Counted from the stretch's first letter, positions 1 through 6,858 are shown. The stretch is DNA of 15,470 bases from Chloroflexota bacterium (GCA_030550075.1 JAUQQB010000019.1:1-15470); one strand, 5' to 3'. The notes: a model not told the origin generated them from the letters alone. Numbers and translations are program-made.

Positions 1-387
1 TACCTCTACCGGCAGGATGGCTTCTCCCTGGGGGAGCAGGGAACGGATCGGACGGCCGGCGGAATACCAGTAGATCAAGCCCGAAGCGGCGAGGCGGACC
101 GCGAGCGCTTCAAACGGGATCCCCCGCGTGCCACCGGATATCATTTCATATAAAATCGAAAGGACCAGAGCAGGCATGGCGCCTTCGGCCCGGCGCAGCC
201 CTTCGATCAGCCTGTGGCCCTCCGGGGGGAGCTGAGTCCAGAGCGCCACGAGGCGATCTGGATCGCTCAGTCGGCGCGGCAACTCCTCATGGGCGGCCGG
301 TGCCGCCTCCACCGGCCAGCCTTGCTGGCGGAGGATCTCGGTGAGCAGCGAGGGCTCATAGGAACGGATAACTTCCCATAATCGCAT
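1..387 (-). CDS. N-terminal part of an unidentified protein (runs off the window)
   Basis: Read on the minus strand, an ATG at 387 opens a frame that stays open to the window edge, giving 129 codons that begin MRLWEVIRSYEPSLLTEI. The visible part is mostly predicted helix, with no signal peptide, membrane segment or cysteine motif. An AAAGGG stretch lies about 8 bases before the ATG, and an AGGAG further up, so the start is plausible. The pattern of short Leu-rich helices followed by a stretch like LIEGLRRAEGAMPALVLS faintly recalls the winged-helix 'helicase XPB/Ssl2 N-terminal-like' proteins of Actinobacteria and Chloroflexota, but this is only a resemblance. It is divergent from the kinase gene and shares the 51-base spacer with it. 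No function is assigned. That it is coding rests on the open frame, GC-rich third positions and the divergent layout. Confidence 0.6.
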   Translation of the reverse strand, partial: MRLWEVIRSYEPSLLTEILRQQGWPVEAAPAAHEELPRRLSDPDRLVALWTQLPPEGHRLIEGLRRAEGAMPALVLSILYEMISGGTRGIPFEALAVRLAASGLIYWYSAGRPIRSLLPQGEAILPVEV

Positions 388-410
388 GGCCGGAGCCCTT
401 TTCTCCTCCG

Positions 411-437
411 GGCCCCTCCCGGGCCTCAGGAGGGGCC
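411..437. promoter_or_regulatory. Perfect 9-bp inverted repeat in the divergent spacer, covering the kinase ribosome binding site
   Basis: GGCCCCTCC at 411-419 is the exact reverse complement of GGAGGGGCC at 429-437, with a 9-base loop. The right arm contains most of the AGGAGG (428-433) that would serve the ATG at 439. As RNA this would form a GC-only hairpin that hides the ribosome binding site; as DNA it is a dyad that could be an operator for both divergent genes. The symmetry is seen directly; the role is inferred. Confidence 0.4.
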
Positions 438-438
438 G

Positions 439-2400
439 ATGACCAAAGTAAGGTCAGAGAATCTTAACCACGCCGGTATGATAAAGGGGAACAAGATGGA
501 ATCCGGGACAACGGGCCCCGAGAAGAGGCGAACCGGGATGGAGACCCAGCGGCTGGAGCCCATGCAAGCTCCCTCCCTTCTGAGAGCGGGCGAGGTCCTG
601 CAGGGACGATACCGCATCGAGCGGGTGCTCGGGGCAGGGGGGATGAGCACTGTTTATCTGGCCCTGGACCTCCGCTTCTCCCAGGTGCGGCGTCTTTGTG
701 CCATCAAGGAGATGATCAGCCATATCCCGGACCCCCGGATGCGCGCGCTGGCCCAGCAGAGCTTCGAGCGGGAAGCGGCCCTCCTGGCCACCCTCAGCCA
801 TCCGGCCATCCCCAAGATTTACGATTACTTCGTGGAGGGCGAGCGCAGCTATCTCGTCATGGAGTATATCCCAGGACAGGACCTGGAGACGCTCCTGCGG
901 CGCACGGAGGGGATGCTGCCGGTGGAGGAGGTGGTGAACTGGGCGGTGCAGATCTGCGACGTGCTCCATTATCTCCACTCCCAGCAGCCGCCCATCATCT
1001 TCCGCGATCTCAAGCCATCCAACATTATGGTGGATCCGTATGGGCGGGTGTTCCTGGTGGATTTCGGGATCGCCAAGGTGTTCCAGGCCGGACAGCGGGG
1101 GACGATGATCGGGACGGAGGGTTATAGCCCGCCGGAGCAATATCGGGGCGTGGCGGATCCCCGGACGGATATTTACGCCCTGGGGGCCACGCTGCATCAC
1201 CTGTTGACACGCCAGGACCCACGCCTGGAGCCGCCGTTCTCCTTCCATGAGCGCCCCATCCGCCGGGTCAACCCGGCGGTCCCCGAGGCGCTCGCCCAGG
1301 TTGTGATGCGGGCCCTGGAGTATGATCCGGAGCGCCGGTTTCAGTCGGCGCTGGAGATGAAGCAGGCGTTGCTGGCTGCGATCGGGATGCGGGTGCCCAC
1401 GCGCCCGATGGCCCCCCAGGAGGCTCCGTCGGGGAGCGCACCGTATCGGGTGAAATGGGTTTTCGCCTGTGAGGATGAGATCCGTTCCCGTCCTGTGGTT
1501 GCGGACGGGATCGTCTTCGTGACTTCTTATGATCACAACGTCTACGCGCTTTCGGCGGAGGACGGAAAGCTCCTCTGGAAATTCGCGACGGGAGGCGGCA
1601 TCGGCGGCGCAGTGGCGGTCGCTCGGGATCGGGTGGTGGTGGGCTCGCTGGACCATCGACTCTACGCCCTGCACGCGAAGAGTGGGGAGCTCCTGTGGGC
1701 GCTGGAGCTGGGCGGGCCGATCTATACGACGCCGCGGATTGCGGCCGGCCTGGTCTTCCTGGGTGCCGATGATGGGGTTTTCTATGCGGTGGATCTGGAC
1801 ACCGGCCGGGTGGTCTGGAAGATGCCGGTCAGCGCCCCCATTCGGTCCTCGGCAGGCCTCTGTAAAGAGACCCTGGTGGTGGGCGGCGAGGATGGCGGTG
1901 TATACGCTCTGGATCTTCAGGGTCGTCTCCGCTGGCAGTTCGTGGCCCGCCGGGGGGTGACCGCTTCCCCATGGGTGGATGAGGAGCTGGTCGTGGTGGG
2001 ATCGTGGGACTGGCACGTCTATGCCCTGGATGCCCGGACCGGATGGGCCATCTGGCGGTTCCGAACTGGAAAGCCGGTCCTTTCCTCCCCGGTGGTCTCA
2101 GAGGGCGTGATCTATGTGGGGTCGGCGGATGGCTTCCTTTACGCATTGAATGCGCGGACGGGAAACCCGATCTGGCGATTTCAAACCGGTGGGCAGGTGA
2201 ACGCCCCCCCGCTGGTGCTGGAAGGCCAGGTCCTGGTCGGGGCCACCGATGGTCGTGTGTATGCGGTGGATGCGCGGACCGGGAACGCCCTCTGGTCTTT
2301 CCAGGCCGGTGGGCCGATCGTCTCCGCACCGGATTGGTGGGAAGGGATCCTTTACGTAACTTCCATGGACTATCGGGTTTACGCGATAAGCCTGGGATAG
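439..2400 (+). CDS. Soluble eukaryotic-type Ser/Thr protein kinase with C-terminal eight-bladed PQQ-like beta-propeller
   Basis: A PknB-family kinase domain spans roughly residues 58-310. It has the glycine loop LGAGGMSTVYLA, Lys90 (CAIKEM), the likely helix-C Glu112, catalytic Asp190 in IFRDLKPSNIM, Asp208 of DFG and Glu233 of SPPEQY. The usual His of HRD is Phe, a variant I recall from cyanobacterial and Chloroflexota kinases. A Pro-rich linker follows. From about residue 335 there are seven complete YAxDxxTGxxxW-type repeats plus a last YAIS strand. The N-terminal KWVF strand would close this last blade, giving eight blades. There is no membrane segment, unlike classical PknB, so the propeller is probably a cytoplasmic sensor or docking surface. 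The start at 439 is taken because AGGAGGGG lies just before it. ATG 496 (with AAAGGGGA upstream) and ATG 538 are serious alternatives, since codons 1-19 are AT-richer than the rest. It is the first gene of the signalling cassette. Confidence 0.93.
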   Translation: MTKVRSENLNHAGMIKGNKMESGTTGPEKRRTGMETQRLEPMQAPSLLRAGEVLQGRYRIERVLGAGGMSTVYLALDLRFSQVRRLCAIKEMISHIPDPRMRALAQQSFEREAALLATLSHPAIPKIYDYFVEGERSYLVMEYIPGQDLETLLRRTEGMLPVEEVVNWAVQICDVLHYLHSQQPPIIFRDLKPSNIMVDPYGRVFLVDFGIAKVFQAGQRGTMIGTEGYSPPEQYRGVADPRTDIYALGATLHHLLTRQDPRLEPPFSFHERPIRRVNPAVPEALAQVVMRALEYDPERRFQSALEMKQALLAAIGMRVPTRPMAPQEAPSGSAPYRVKWVFACEDEIRSRPVVADGIVFVTSYDHNVYALSAEDGKLLWKFATGGGIGGAVAVARDRVVVGSLDHRLYALHAKSGELLWALELGGPIYTTPRIAAGLVFLGADDGVFYAVDLDTGRVVWKMPVSAPIRSSAGLCKETLVVGGEDGGVYALDLQGRLRWQFVARRGVTASPWVDEELVVVGSWDWHVYALDARTGWAIWRFRTGKPVLSSPVVSEGVIYVGSADGFLYALNARTGNPIWRFQTGGQVNAPPLVLEGQVLVGATDGRVYAVDARTGNALWSFQAGGPIVSAPDWWEGILYVTSMDYRVYAISLG

Positions 2401-2502
2401 CGCTTTTGAACCCGGAGGGCGGCCCTCGCGGCCTGCCGTTCCGGGCGCTCTGGGAGGTGGGCCCTTCCACCAGATCCGCAGCAGAGGGCTTGTCTAACTC
2501 TA
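2401..2502 (+). other. Spacer between kinase and phosphatase genes with two small hairpins
   Basis: The 102-base gap holds two short inverted repeats: GAGGG/CCCTC with a 3-base loop (2415-2427) and GGTGG/CCACC with a 6-base loop (2456-2471). Neither is followed by a T-run, so they are not typical terminators. They might stabilise or process the mRNA between the first and second genes. I see no convincing promoter here. Confidence 0.25.
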
Positions 2503-3450
2503 ATGACGGAGAACGATGAGCGAATGAAATGGCTTAAGCGCCTTTTTCAACGGCCTGAGCTCAGGAAGAGCGCTTCACTCACCCCGATGGTTCCTCCTCC
2601 CGCCGTTCCCAGCCCCGAACCCGAGGCTGCCCCTCCACCTGTCGCGGAACCGGGGGGAGGCACAATGCCGCTGCCCCCCATGCCGGCCCAGCCGGCAGCG
2701 GGGCTTCGTTTCGGCTGGGCTACCGATCCGGGCCTGGTTCGACCCAGCAATGAAGATGCCCTTCTGATCATGCACATCGTCTATGAAGGCTCCCGGGAGC
2801 TGTTGCCCCTGGGGTTGTTCCTGGTTGCGGATGGGATGGGAGGGCACCGGGGGGGCGAACAGGCCAGCGACCTGGCCGTCCGGGAAATCGCCCGCTACCT
2901 GGTCTCTCGTCTTCTGATCCCCCATCTCGCCCATCGAGGCCCGGATCATCCGATTAAAGAGCTGCTGGAGGAGGCTCTGCAGGCAGCCAACGCCCAGATC
3001 CTCCAGGCTGTGCCGGGAGGCGGAACCACCGTGGTGGGGGCGCTGGTGATCGGGGAGAGCGTGCATCTGATCCATGTGGGGGACAGCCGGGCTTATCTGG
3101 TCTGGCCGGATCGGCTGGAGCAGCTCACGGAGGATCATTCCCTGGTTCAGCGGATGATTTCCCTGAAAGGGCTGAGCGAGGAGGAGGCCATCGGGGTTCC
3201 GCGGAATGTCCTTTATCAGGCGCTGGGGCATCCCAGCCGACTGAACCCGGGCTATCGGCGCGTTTCCCTTCCCCGGGACGCATGGTTGATGCTCTGCACG
3301 GATGGATTGTGGGGGGAGGTGTCGGAGGCCCGGATCCTGCAGATCATCTGGGAAAGCGCCTCCCCCCAGGAGGCATGCCATCGGCTGGTTCAGGAAGCGA
3401 AGGCCGCAGGCGGTCACGACAACATCTCGGTGATCCTGGTTGGGCGATGA
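2503..3450 (+). CDS. PP2C-family (PPM) Ser/Thr protein phosphatase
   Basis: This metal-dependent phosphatase would remove phosphates placed by the upstream kinase. After a basic N-terminus and a Pro-rich linker (about residues 28-66), a full PP2C domain runs from about 67 to 315. Visible motifs are GLVRPSNED (Asp85), VADGMGG (Asp110, Gly111), GGTTVVGA, HVGDSRAYL (Asp194), LTEDHSLVQ, CTDGLWGE (Asp267) and GGHDNIS (Asp306), so the metal-binding acidic residues are all present. No membrane segment or signal peptide is seen, so it should be cytoplasmic. The start is uncertain: ATG 2503 lacks a good ribosome site, and ATG 2524 (MKWLKRLF) has only a distant GGAG. Its TGA overlaps the ATG of the next gene (ATGA at 3447-3450), which suggests translational coupling. 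The kinase-phosphatase pairing is a common bacterial arrangement. Confidence 0.94.
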   Translation: MTENDERMKWLKRLFQRPELRKSASLTPMVPPPAVPSPEPEAAPPPVAEPGGGTMPLPPMPAQPAAGLRFGWATDPGLVRPSNEDALLIMHIVYEGSRELLPLGLFLVADGMGGHRGGEQASDLAVREIARYLVSRLLIPHLAHRGPDHPIKELLEEALQAANAQILQAVPGGGTTVVGALVIGESVHLIHVGDSRAYLVWPDRLEQLTEDHSLVQRMISLKGLSEEEAIGVPRNVLYQALGHPSRLNPGYRRVSLPRDAWLMLCTDGLWGEVSEARILQIIWESASPQEACHRLVQEAKAAGGHDNISVILVGR

Positions 3451-4937
3451 GCATGGGCGAGGAGTTCCTGGACTATTACGCCATTCTGGGCGTCCCTCCC
3501 TCAGCGGACGCGGAGGAGATCAAAAAAGCCTACCGGGCGCTGGTGAGGAAAGTCCATCCGGATGTAGCCCCCAAGCCCGGAACCTCCCTGCTGTTCCGTC
3601 TGGTTCACGAGGCGTATTCGGTGCTCTCGGATCCGGAGCAGCGGGCGGAATATGACCGGCGATGGCAGGCCCGGTGGGGGAGCCGGGGATCTTCTCTGCG
3701 GTTCCATCTCCTCCTCAGTCGCTCCTCCCTTCCTGTCCTGTCCGCGTCTCAAATTCTCTACGCATTGCTCACCATAGAGCCCTCCCGTCCCCATGCGAGC
3801 TCCCGCCTGCCGCTTCATCTCTGTCTGGTGATCGATCGCAGCAACTCGATGAGAGGGGAGCGGCTGGAACAGGTGAAGACCGCCGCGCTGGAGCTGGCAG
3901 GCCATCTGGAGCCCGGTGATCGTCTATCGGTGGTGGCCTTCCACAATCGGGCGGAGGTGATCTGGCCGTTGAGCCCGGTGGGGGAGCGCCACCGGCTTTC
4001 AATGCGGCTGGAGACGCTGACAGCAGAGGGGGGCACTGAGATCTACCAGGGGCTGCTCCTGGGCTTCCAGGAGCTCTTCCGTGCCCGCCAGGCTGGCGTC
4101 CATTCCCACCTCATCCTCCTCACCGATGGCCGGACGTATGGGGATGAGGATCAATGCCGGGCGCTGGCGGATCAGGCGCGGGAGGTGGGAATTGGGATCA
4201 GCGCCTTTGGGATCGGAGAGGACTGGAACGATGCGTTGCTGGATGAGATCGCGGCGCGCAGCGGGGGGATCTCAGGCTACATCGCCTCGCCACAGGAGAT
4301 CCGCCAGCGCTTTCTGGAGCATCTCTCTCTGCTGCAGGATCGTTACGGGGAGGATGCGCGGCTGATCGTCGAGCCCGCGGAGGGCGTGCTGGTGACGGCG
4401 CTTTACCAGATCACGCCGGAGCTTCGGGTTCCGCCGCGGGAGGACTCGGGCTGGTATCTGGGCGCTCTGCAAGCCTCCCATCCAGTCCGGGTGCTGATCG
4501 AGTTCGCCCTCCCGCCGCTGGAGCCGGGCTTTCTGGAAGTGGCCCGGCTGAAAGCTCGGGCTCGCATCCTGGGGAATCCGCCACAACTTGACGAGGCCGA
4601 ACTGTCCGTTCGGGCCTATGCGCTTCCAGGGGAGCCTCTGATGGTTTCGCCTCCCGAACCGGTTCTGGAGGCGCTGTCCTGTGTGGTGATCTATCGGATG
4701 CAGGAGCAGGCCTGGGCGGATATCCAGGCCGGGAGGCGGGTGGCGGGCGCCCAGAAGCTTCGGCAGATCGGAACCCGCCTGCTGGAGCTGGGGGCCAATG
4801 ATCTGGCGCAGGAAGCGCTGGCGACGGCCACCCGCCTGCTGCAGGGCCGTTCGGTTTCCAGAAGCCAGCAGCTTGCCTTAAAATACAGGACGCGGATGCT
4901 GATGCTTCCGCCGCCCGAGCCGGGAGGGGGATCATGA
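3447..4937 (+). CDS. DnaJ (J-domain) - von Willebrand factor A fusion protein
   Basis: The protein has 496 residues. Residues 8-72 are a J domain, with DYYAILGVPPSADAEEIKK, the HPD motif at 37-39 and DPEQRAEYD. A J domain stimulates the ATPase of a DnaK-type Hsp70. Residues about 85-300 form a VWA domain with a complete MIDAS metal site: DRSNS (Asp130, Ser132, Ser134), Thr197 in EGGTE and Asp227 in LLTDG. Residues 305-400 look like the beta-rich domain that often follows VWA, and a helical tail (about 405-485) ends in a Pro/Gly-rich stretch. There is no Gly/Phe region, zinc finger or C-terminal DnaJ domain, so it is not a true DnaJ, and no membrane segment. The start at 3447 overlaps the phosphatase stop by ATGA; ATG 3453 is an alternative. 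VWA proteins often sit beside kinase/PP2C/FHA genes; the J domain is the unusual part and may link the signalling complex to the chaperone system. Confidence 0.9.
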   Translation: MSMGEEFLDYYAILGVPPSADAEEIKKAYRALVRKVHPDVAPKPGTSLLFRLVHEAYSVLSDPEQRAEYDRRWQARWGSRGSSLRFHLLLSRSSLPVLSASQILYALLTIEPSRPHASSRLPLHLCLVIDRSNSMRGERLEQVKTAALELAGHLEPGDRLSVVAFHNRAEVIWPLSPVGERHRLSMRLETLTAEGGTEIYQGLLLGFQELFRARQAGVHSHLILLTDGRTYGDEDQCRALADQAREVGIGISAFGIGEDWNDALLDEIAARSGGISGYIASPQEIRQRFLEHLSLLQDRYGEDARLIVEPAEGVLVTALYQITPELRVPPREDSGWYLGALQASHPVRVLIEFALPPLEPGFLEVARLKARARILGNPPQLDEAELSVRAYALPGEPLMVSPPEPVLEALSCVVIYRMQEQAWADIQAGRRVAGAQKLRQIGTRLLELGANDLAQEALATATRLLQGRSVSRSQQLALKYRTRMLMLPPPEPGGGS

Positions 4938-5431
4938 TCGAATGTCCGTTGTGCGGTCGGAAATATCCGGTCGGCGCGCTGTTCTGTCCGGAGTGCGGGG
5001 TCTACCTGCTCACCGGCGGGCCGTTGCGCACCGAGCCGCTGCCGGAGGGCGTATCCATCCCGGTGGAATTGCCGGTCAAGCCCCCTTCGGCGGAAGGGGC
5101 GGGCCCGCAGAATCTGGTGCTTCAGGTGCTGACCTCCGGCCGCCGCGTGGTGATCCGACCGGATCAGGAGGTTCTGGTGGGGCGGCTGGATGTGGGCCGG
5201 GGGATCTTCCCCCAGGTCGATCTGACCCCTGACGGCGGGCTGGAGGGCGGGGTCTCCCGGCGTCACGCCCGGATCTTCTTCCAGAACGATCGGTTCTACA
5301 TCGAGGATCTGGGCAGCACGAATGGGACGTATGTAAACGGCGTCCGGCTGGAACCCTATTCCCCGCGCCCGCTGGGGGATGGGGATGAGCTTCGTCTGGG
5401 GCAGATCGCGATCCGCGTGGGATTCATGTAA
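4934..5431 (+). CDS. Zinc-ribbon plus FHA-domain phosphopeptide-binding protein
   Basis: The 165-residue protein starts with a rubredoxin-like zinc ribbon, CPLC (Cys4, Cys7) and CPEC (Cys18, Cys21), then a Pro-rich linker. A forkhead-associated domain follows from about 62 to 165. The FHA signature is intact: Gly83-Arg84 (LVGR), SRRHARI (Ser108, Arg109, His111) and GSTNGTYVNG (Ser128, Asn130). FHA domains bind phosphothreonine, so this is the natural reader of the upstream kinase. The ATG overlaps the DnaJ-VWA stop by ATGA (4934-4937) and has GGAGGGGG directly upstream at 4923-4930. It is the last gene of the cassette; no clear terminator follows. The target phosphoprotein cannot be told from sequence, but the kinase itself or the DnaJ-VWA protein are natural candidates. 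Confidence 0.92.
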   Translation: MIECPLCGRKYPVGALFCPECGVYLLTGGPLRTEPLPEGVSIPVELPVKPPSAEGAGPQNLVLQVLTSGRRVVIRPDQEVLVGRLDVGRGIFPQVDLTPDGGLEGGVSRRHARIFFQNDRFYIEDLGSTNGTYVNGVRLEPYSPRPLGDGDELRLGQIAIRVGFM

Positions 5432-5449
5432 ATTCCGAAAGGATCTCAC

Positions 5450-5479
5450 GGGTGGGAAGGGGGGATCCAGGGGGTGGGG
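5450..5479 (+). other. G-quadruplex-type tract in the leader of the 81-residue gene
   Basis: Five runs of three or more G lie in 30 bases: 5450-5452, 5454-5456, 5459-5464, 5470-5474 and 5476-5479. The loops are 1, 2, 5 and 1 bases. This satisfies the G3+N1-7 rule for an intramolecular quadruplex on the plus strand, in DNA or in mRNA. It sits between the FHA stop and the ATG at 5533. The rest of this 101-base gap becomes A-rich just before the ribosome site. The motif is seen directly; folding and function are not shown. Confidence 0.45.
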
Positions 5480-5532
5480 TCGTTAGTTCATCATCTTCCT
5501 TCAAAGAAGCAAAATAGAAAGGGGAAGGCCCG

Positions 5533-5778
5533 ATGGGGTATACGGTCCTGGTCCATCTGATGAACGCCGATCCGATCCTGGCCGAGGTTGAGCGCCTGCC
5601 GGAGCCTCAAGACCAGGTGTTGATCTGCACCAATGTCCGCCTCCGGGATGGCAAAGAGGTGCACTACATCGATCCGGAGGCTGTGCAGGTGATCATTCCC
5701 TGGCATCGCATCTCCTTTGTGGAAGTCCTGAGCTCGCGCGAAGAGGCCGAGATTATCAGCTTCGTGCGGGAGCGTTGA
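5533..5778 (+). CDS. Small conserved-looking protein of unknown function, coupled to a response regulator
   Basis: I do not recognise this 81-residue protein. It has a good ribosome site (AAAGGGGA at 5518-5525, 7 bases before ATG) and ends one base before the response-regulator ATG, so the two are almost certainly co-translated. The sequence is a run of short predicted strands (YTVLVHLM, ILAEVERL, DQVLICTNVRL) followed by RDGKEVHYI, IIPWHRISFVEVL and a short charged C-terminal helix. That pattern suggests a small beta-barrel or Sm-like fold. There are no signal peptide, membrane segment or metal motif (only one Cys). The position suggests a role with the regulator, but this is guilt by association only. 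That it is a real gene is well supported by the ribosome site, spacing and codon use. Confidence 0.8.
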   Translation: MGYTVLVHLMNADPILAEVERLPEPQDQVLICTNVRLRDGKEVHYIDPEAVQVIIPWHRISFVEVLSSREEAEIISFVRER

Positions 5779-5779
5779 G

Positions 5780-6553
5780 ATGGTCCACACCCCTATCCGA
5801 CCGGAAACGTCAGAGCGCCGGCGGATCCTGATCGTGGACGATGAGGCCCGGGTGCGGCAGTTTATCCGCCTGAACCTGGAACTGGAGGGTTTCGAAGTTT
5901 TCGAGGCCTCGAATGGGCTGGAGGCGCTGGAGAAGATCAAGGAGGTGCTGCCGGATCTGGTGATCCTGGACGTCATGATGCCAGAGATGGACGGCTTCGA
6001 GACCCTGGAGCTGATCCGGGAGACGAGCGGTGTCCCGGTGATCATGCTCACGGTGCGGGCGGATGAGGCGGATAAGGTGCGGGGGCTTGAGCTGGGGGCG
6101 GATGATTACGTGACCAAGCCCTTCTCCCCTCGGGAGCTGGTGAGCCGGATCCGGGCCGTCCTGCGGCGGGTGGATACCCCGGCCACGGCGGGCGGGGCGA
6201 TCCAGATCGATGATTACCTGACGATCGATTTCAACCGACGTGTGGTCATCGCCGGGGGGAAGGAGATCAAACTGCGGCCCACTGAGTGGCGGCTGCTGTA
6301 TCATCTGGTGAACAACGCAGGCCGGACGATGACCCACGAGAACCTGCTGGCCAAGGTCTGGGGCTACGAATACCGGGACGAAACCCATTATCTCCGGCTT
6401 TACATTAACTATCTTCGCCAGAAAATCGAGCCGGACCCCTCGCAGCCTCGCTACATCCTGACTGAGCGAGGGGTGGGATATCGGTTTGTGGATTTCCGGG
6501 GTGGGGAGCTGGAACGGCTCAAACGCCGGGCGGCGGAACGTTCCGGGGCTTGA
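5780..6553 (+). CDS. OmpR/PhoB-family response regulator (orphan, no adjacent histidine kinase)
   Basis: This is a 257-residue two-domain transcription regulator. The receiver domain (about 14-132) has the acidic pair Asp20-Asp21, phosphoacceptor Asp64 in VILDVMMPEMDG, Thr91 and Lys113 in VTKPF. The winged-helix DNA-binding domain (about 142-238) shows the family pattern LRPTEWRLLYHLV, ENLLAKVWG, LRLYINYLRQKIE and the wing GVGYRF. A short Arg/Lys-rich tail of about 19 residues follows the wing. GGAG 7 bases upstream supports the ATG at 5780, one base after the previous stop. No sensor kinase lies on either side, so its partner is encoded elsewhere or the Ser/Thr kinase system just upstream could act on it. 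I cannot tell it apart from other PhoB/RpaB-like orphans, so no symbol is given. Confidence 0.95.
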   Translation: MVHTPIRPETSERRRILIVDDEARVRQFIRLNLELEGFEVFEASNGLEALEKIKEVLPDLVILDVMMPEMDGFETLELIRETSGVPVIMLTVRADEADKVRGLELGADDYVTKPFSPRELVSRIRAVLRRVDTPATAGGAIQIDDYLTIDFNRRVVIAGGKEIKLRPTEWRLLYHLVNNAGRTMTHENLLAKVWGYEYRDETHYLRLYINYLRQKIEPDPSQPRYILTERGVGYRFVDFRGGELERLKRRAAERSGA

Positions 6554-6581
6554 ACAGGCTGATGATGTGGCCCCGCGGATA

Positions 6582-6590
6582 TGTTATAAT
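6582..6590 (+). promoter_or_regulatory. Extended -10 promoter (TGTTATAAT) for the tRNA cluster
   Basis: TATAAT at 6585-6590 is preceded by TGT, a perfect extended -10 element. No good -35 is found at 16-18 bases, which extended -10 promoters can tolerate. Transcription would start near 6597, about 66 bases before the first tRNA. A second AT-rich hexamer (TATAAA, 6651-6656) is too close to the tRNA start to be the main promoter. The rest of 6554-6662 holds no gene that I can see. Confidence 0.55.
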
Positions 6591-6662
6591 TAATCCTGAG
6601 GGTTTGGGGGGCGGAGTCATTCCACCTCTTATCGCAGGCTCTGAACGGCGTATAAATTGCAT

Positions 6663-6737
6663 CGGGGCGTGGCGCAGCCAGGTTAGCGCACCACGTTTGG
6701 GACGTGGGGGTCGTCGGTTCGAATCCGACCGCCCCGA
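6663..6737 (+). tRNA. tRNA-Pro (anticodon TGG)
   Basis: The acceptor stem CGGGGCG (6663-6669) pairs with CGCCCCG (6730-6736), with discriminator A. The C1-G72 pair is typical of bacterial tRNA-Pro. The anticodon stem CCACG/CGTGG encloses the loop TTTGGGA, with the anticodon at 6698-6700. The T-loop GGTTCGAATCC is canonical. CCA is not encoded (CTG follows), so it must be added after transcription. Confidence 0.97.
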
Positions 6738-6743
6738 CTGAGT

Positions 6744-6815
6744 GCGGGCGTAGCTCAGGGGTAGAGCGTCTGCCTTCCAAGCAGAAGGTCGCGGGTTCGA
6801 ATCCCGTCGCCCGCT
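6744..6815 (+). tRNA. tRNA-Gly (anticodon TCC)
   Basis: The acceptor GCGGGCG (6744-6750) pairs with CGCCCGC (6808-6814), with discriminator T, usual for bacterial tRNA-Gly. The anticodon stem TCTGC/GCAGA encloses CTTCCAA, with the anticodon at 6776-6778. The D-arm (TAGCTCAGGGGTAGAGC) and the T-arm (GGGTTCGAATCCC) are canonical. CCA is not encoded. Only 6 bases separate it from tRNA-Pro, so both come from one precursor. Confidence 0.97.
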
Positions 6816-6858
6816 TCTTCCCGGGAAACGCATGATCGATCCCACCATTCCGCGCCGC

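Noticed and set aside
477..482. TATGAT as a -10 element for the kinase
   Set aside because: No matching -35 at 16-18 bases and no TGn extension. Kept only as an argument that the kinase might start at 496 or 538.
454..2016. A 520-codon open frame on the minus strand across the kinase gene
   Set aside because: It is a GC-rich shadow of the kinase reading frame. It has no domain signature, is rich in His, Arg and Pro as expected for an antisense frame, and lacks a ribosome site.
3282..3446. Upstream in-frame extension of the DnaJ-VWA gene
   Set aside because: It lies inside the phosphatase gene in another frame and reads as Gly/Arg-rich nonsense. The ATGA overlap at 3447 is the natural coupled start.
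5441..5468. GGATC/GATCC inverted repeat as a terminator for the signalling cassette
   Set aside because: A 5-bp stem with an 18-base loop and no T-run; too weak. The G-run structure is the stronger signal there.
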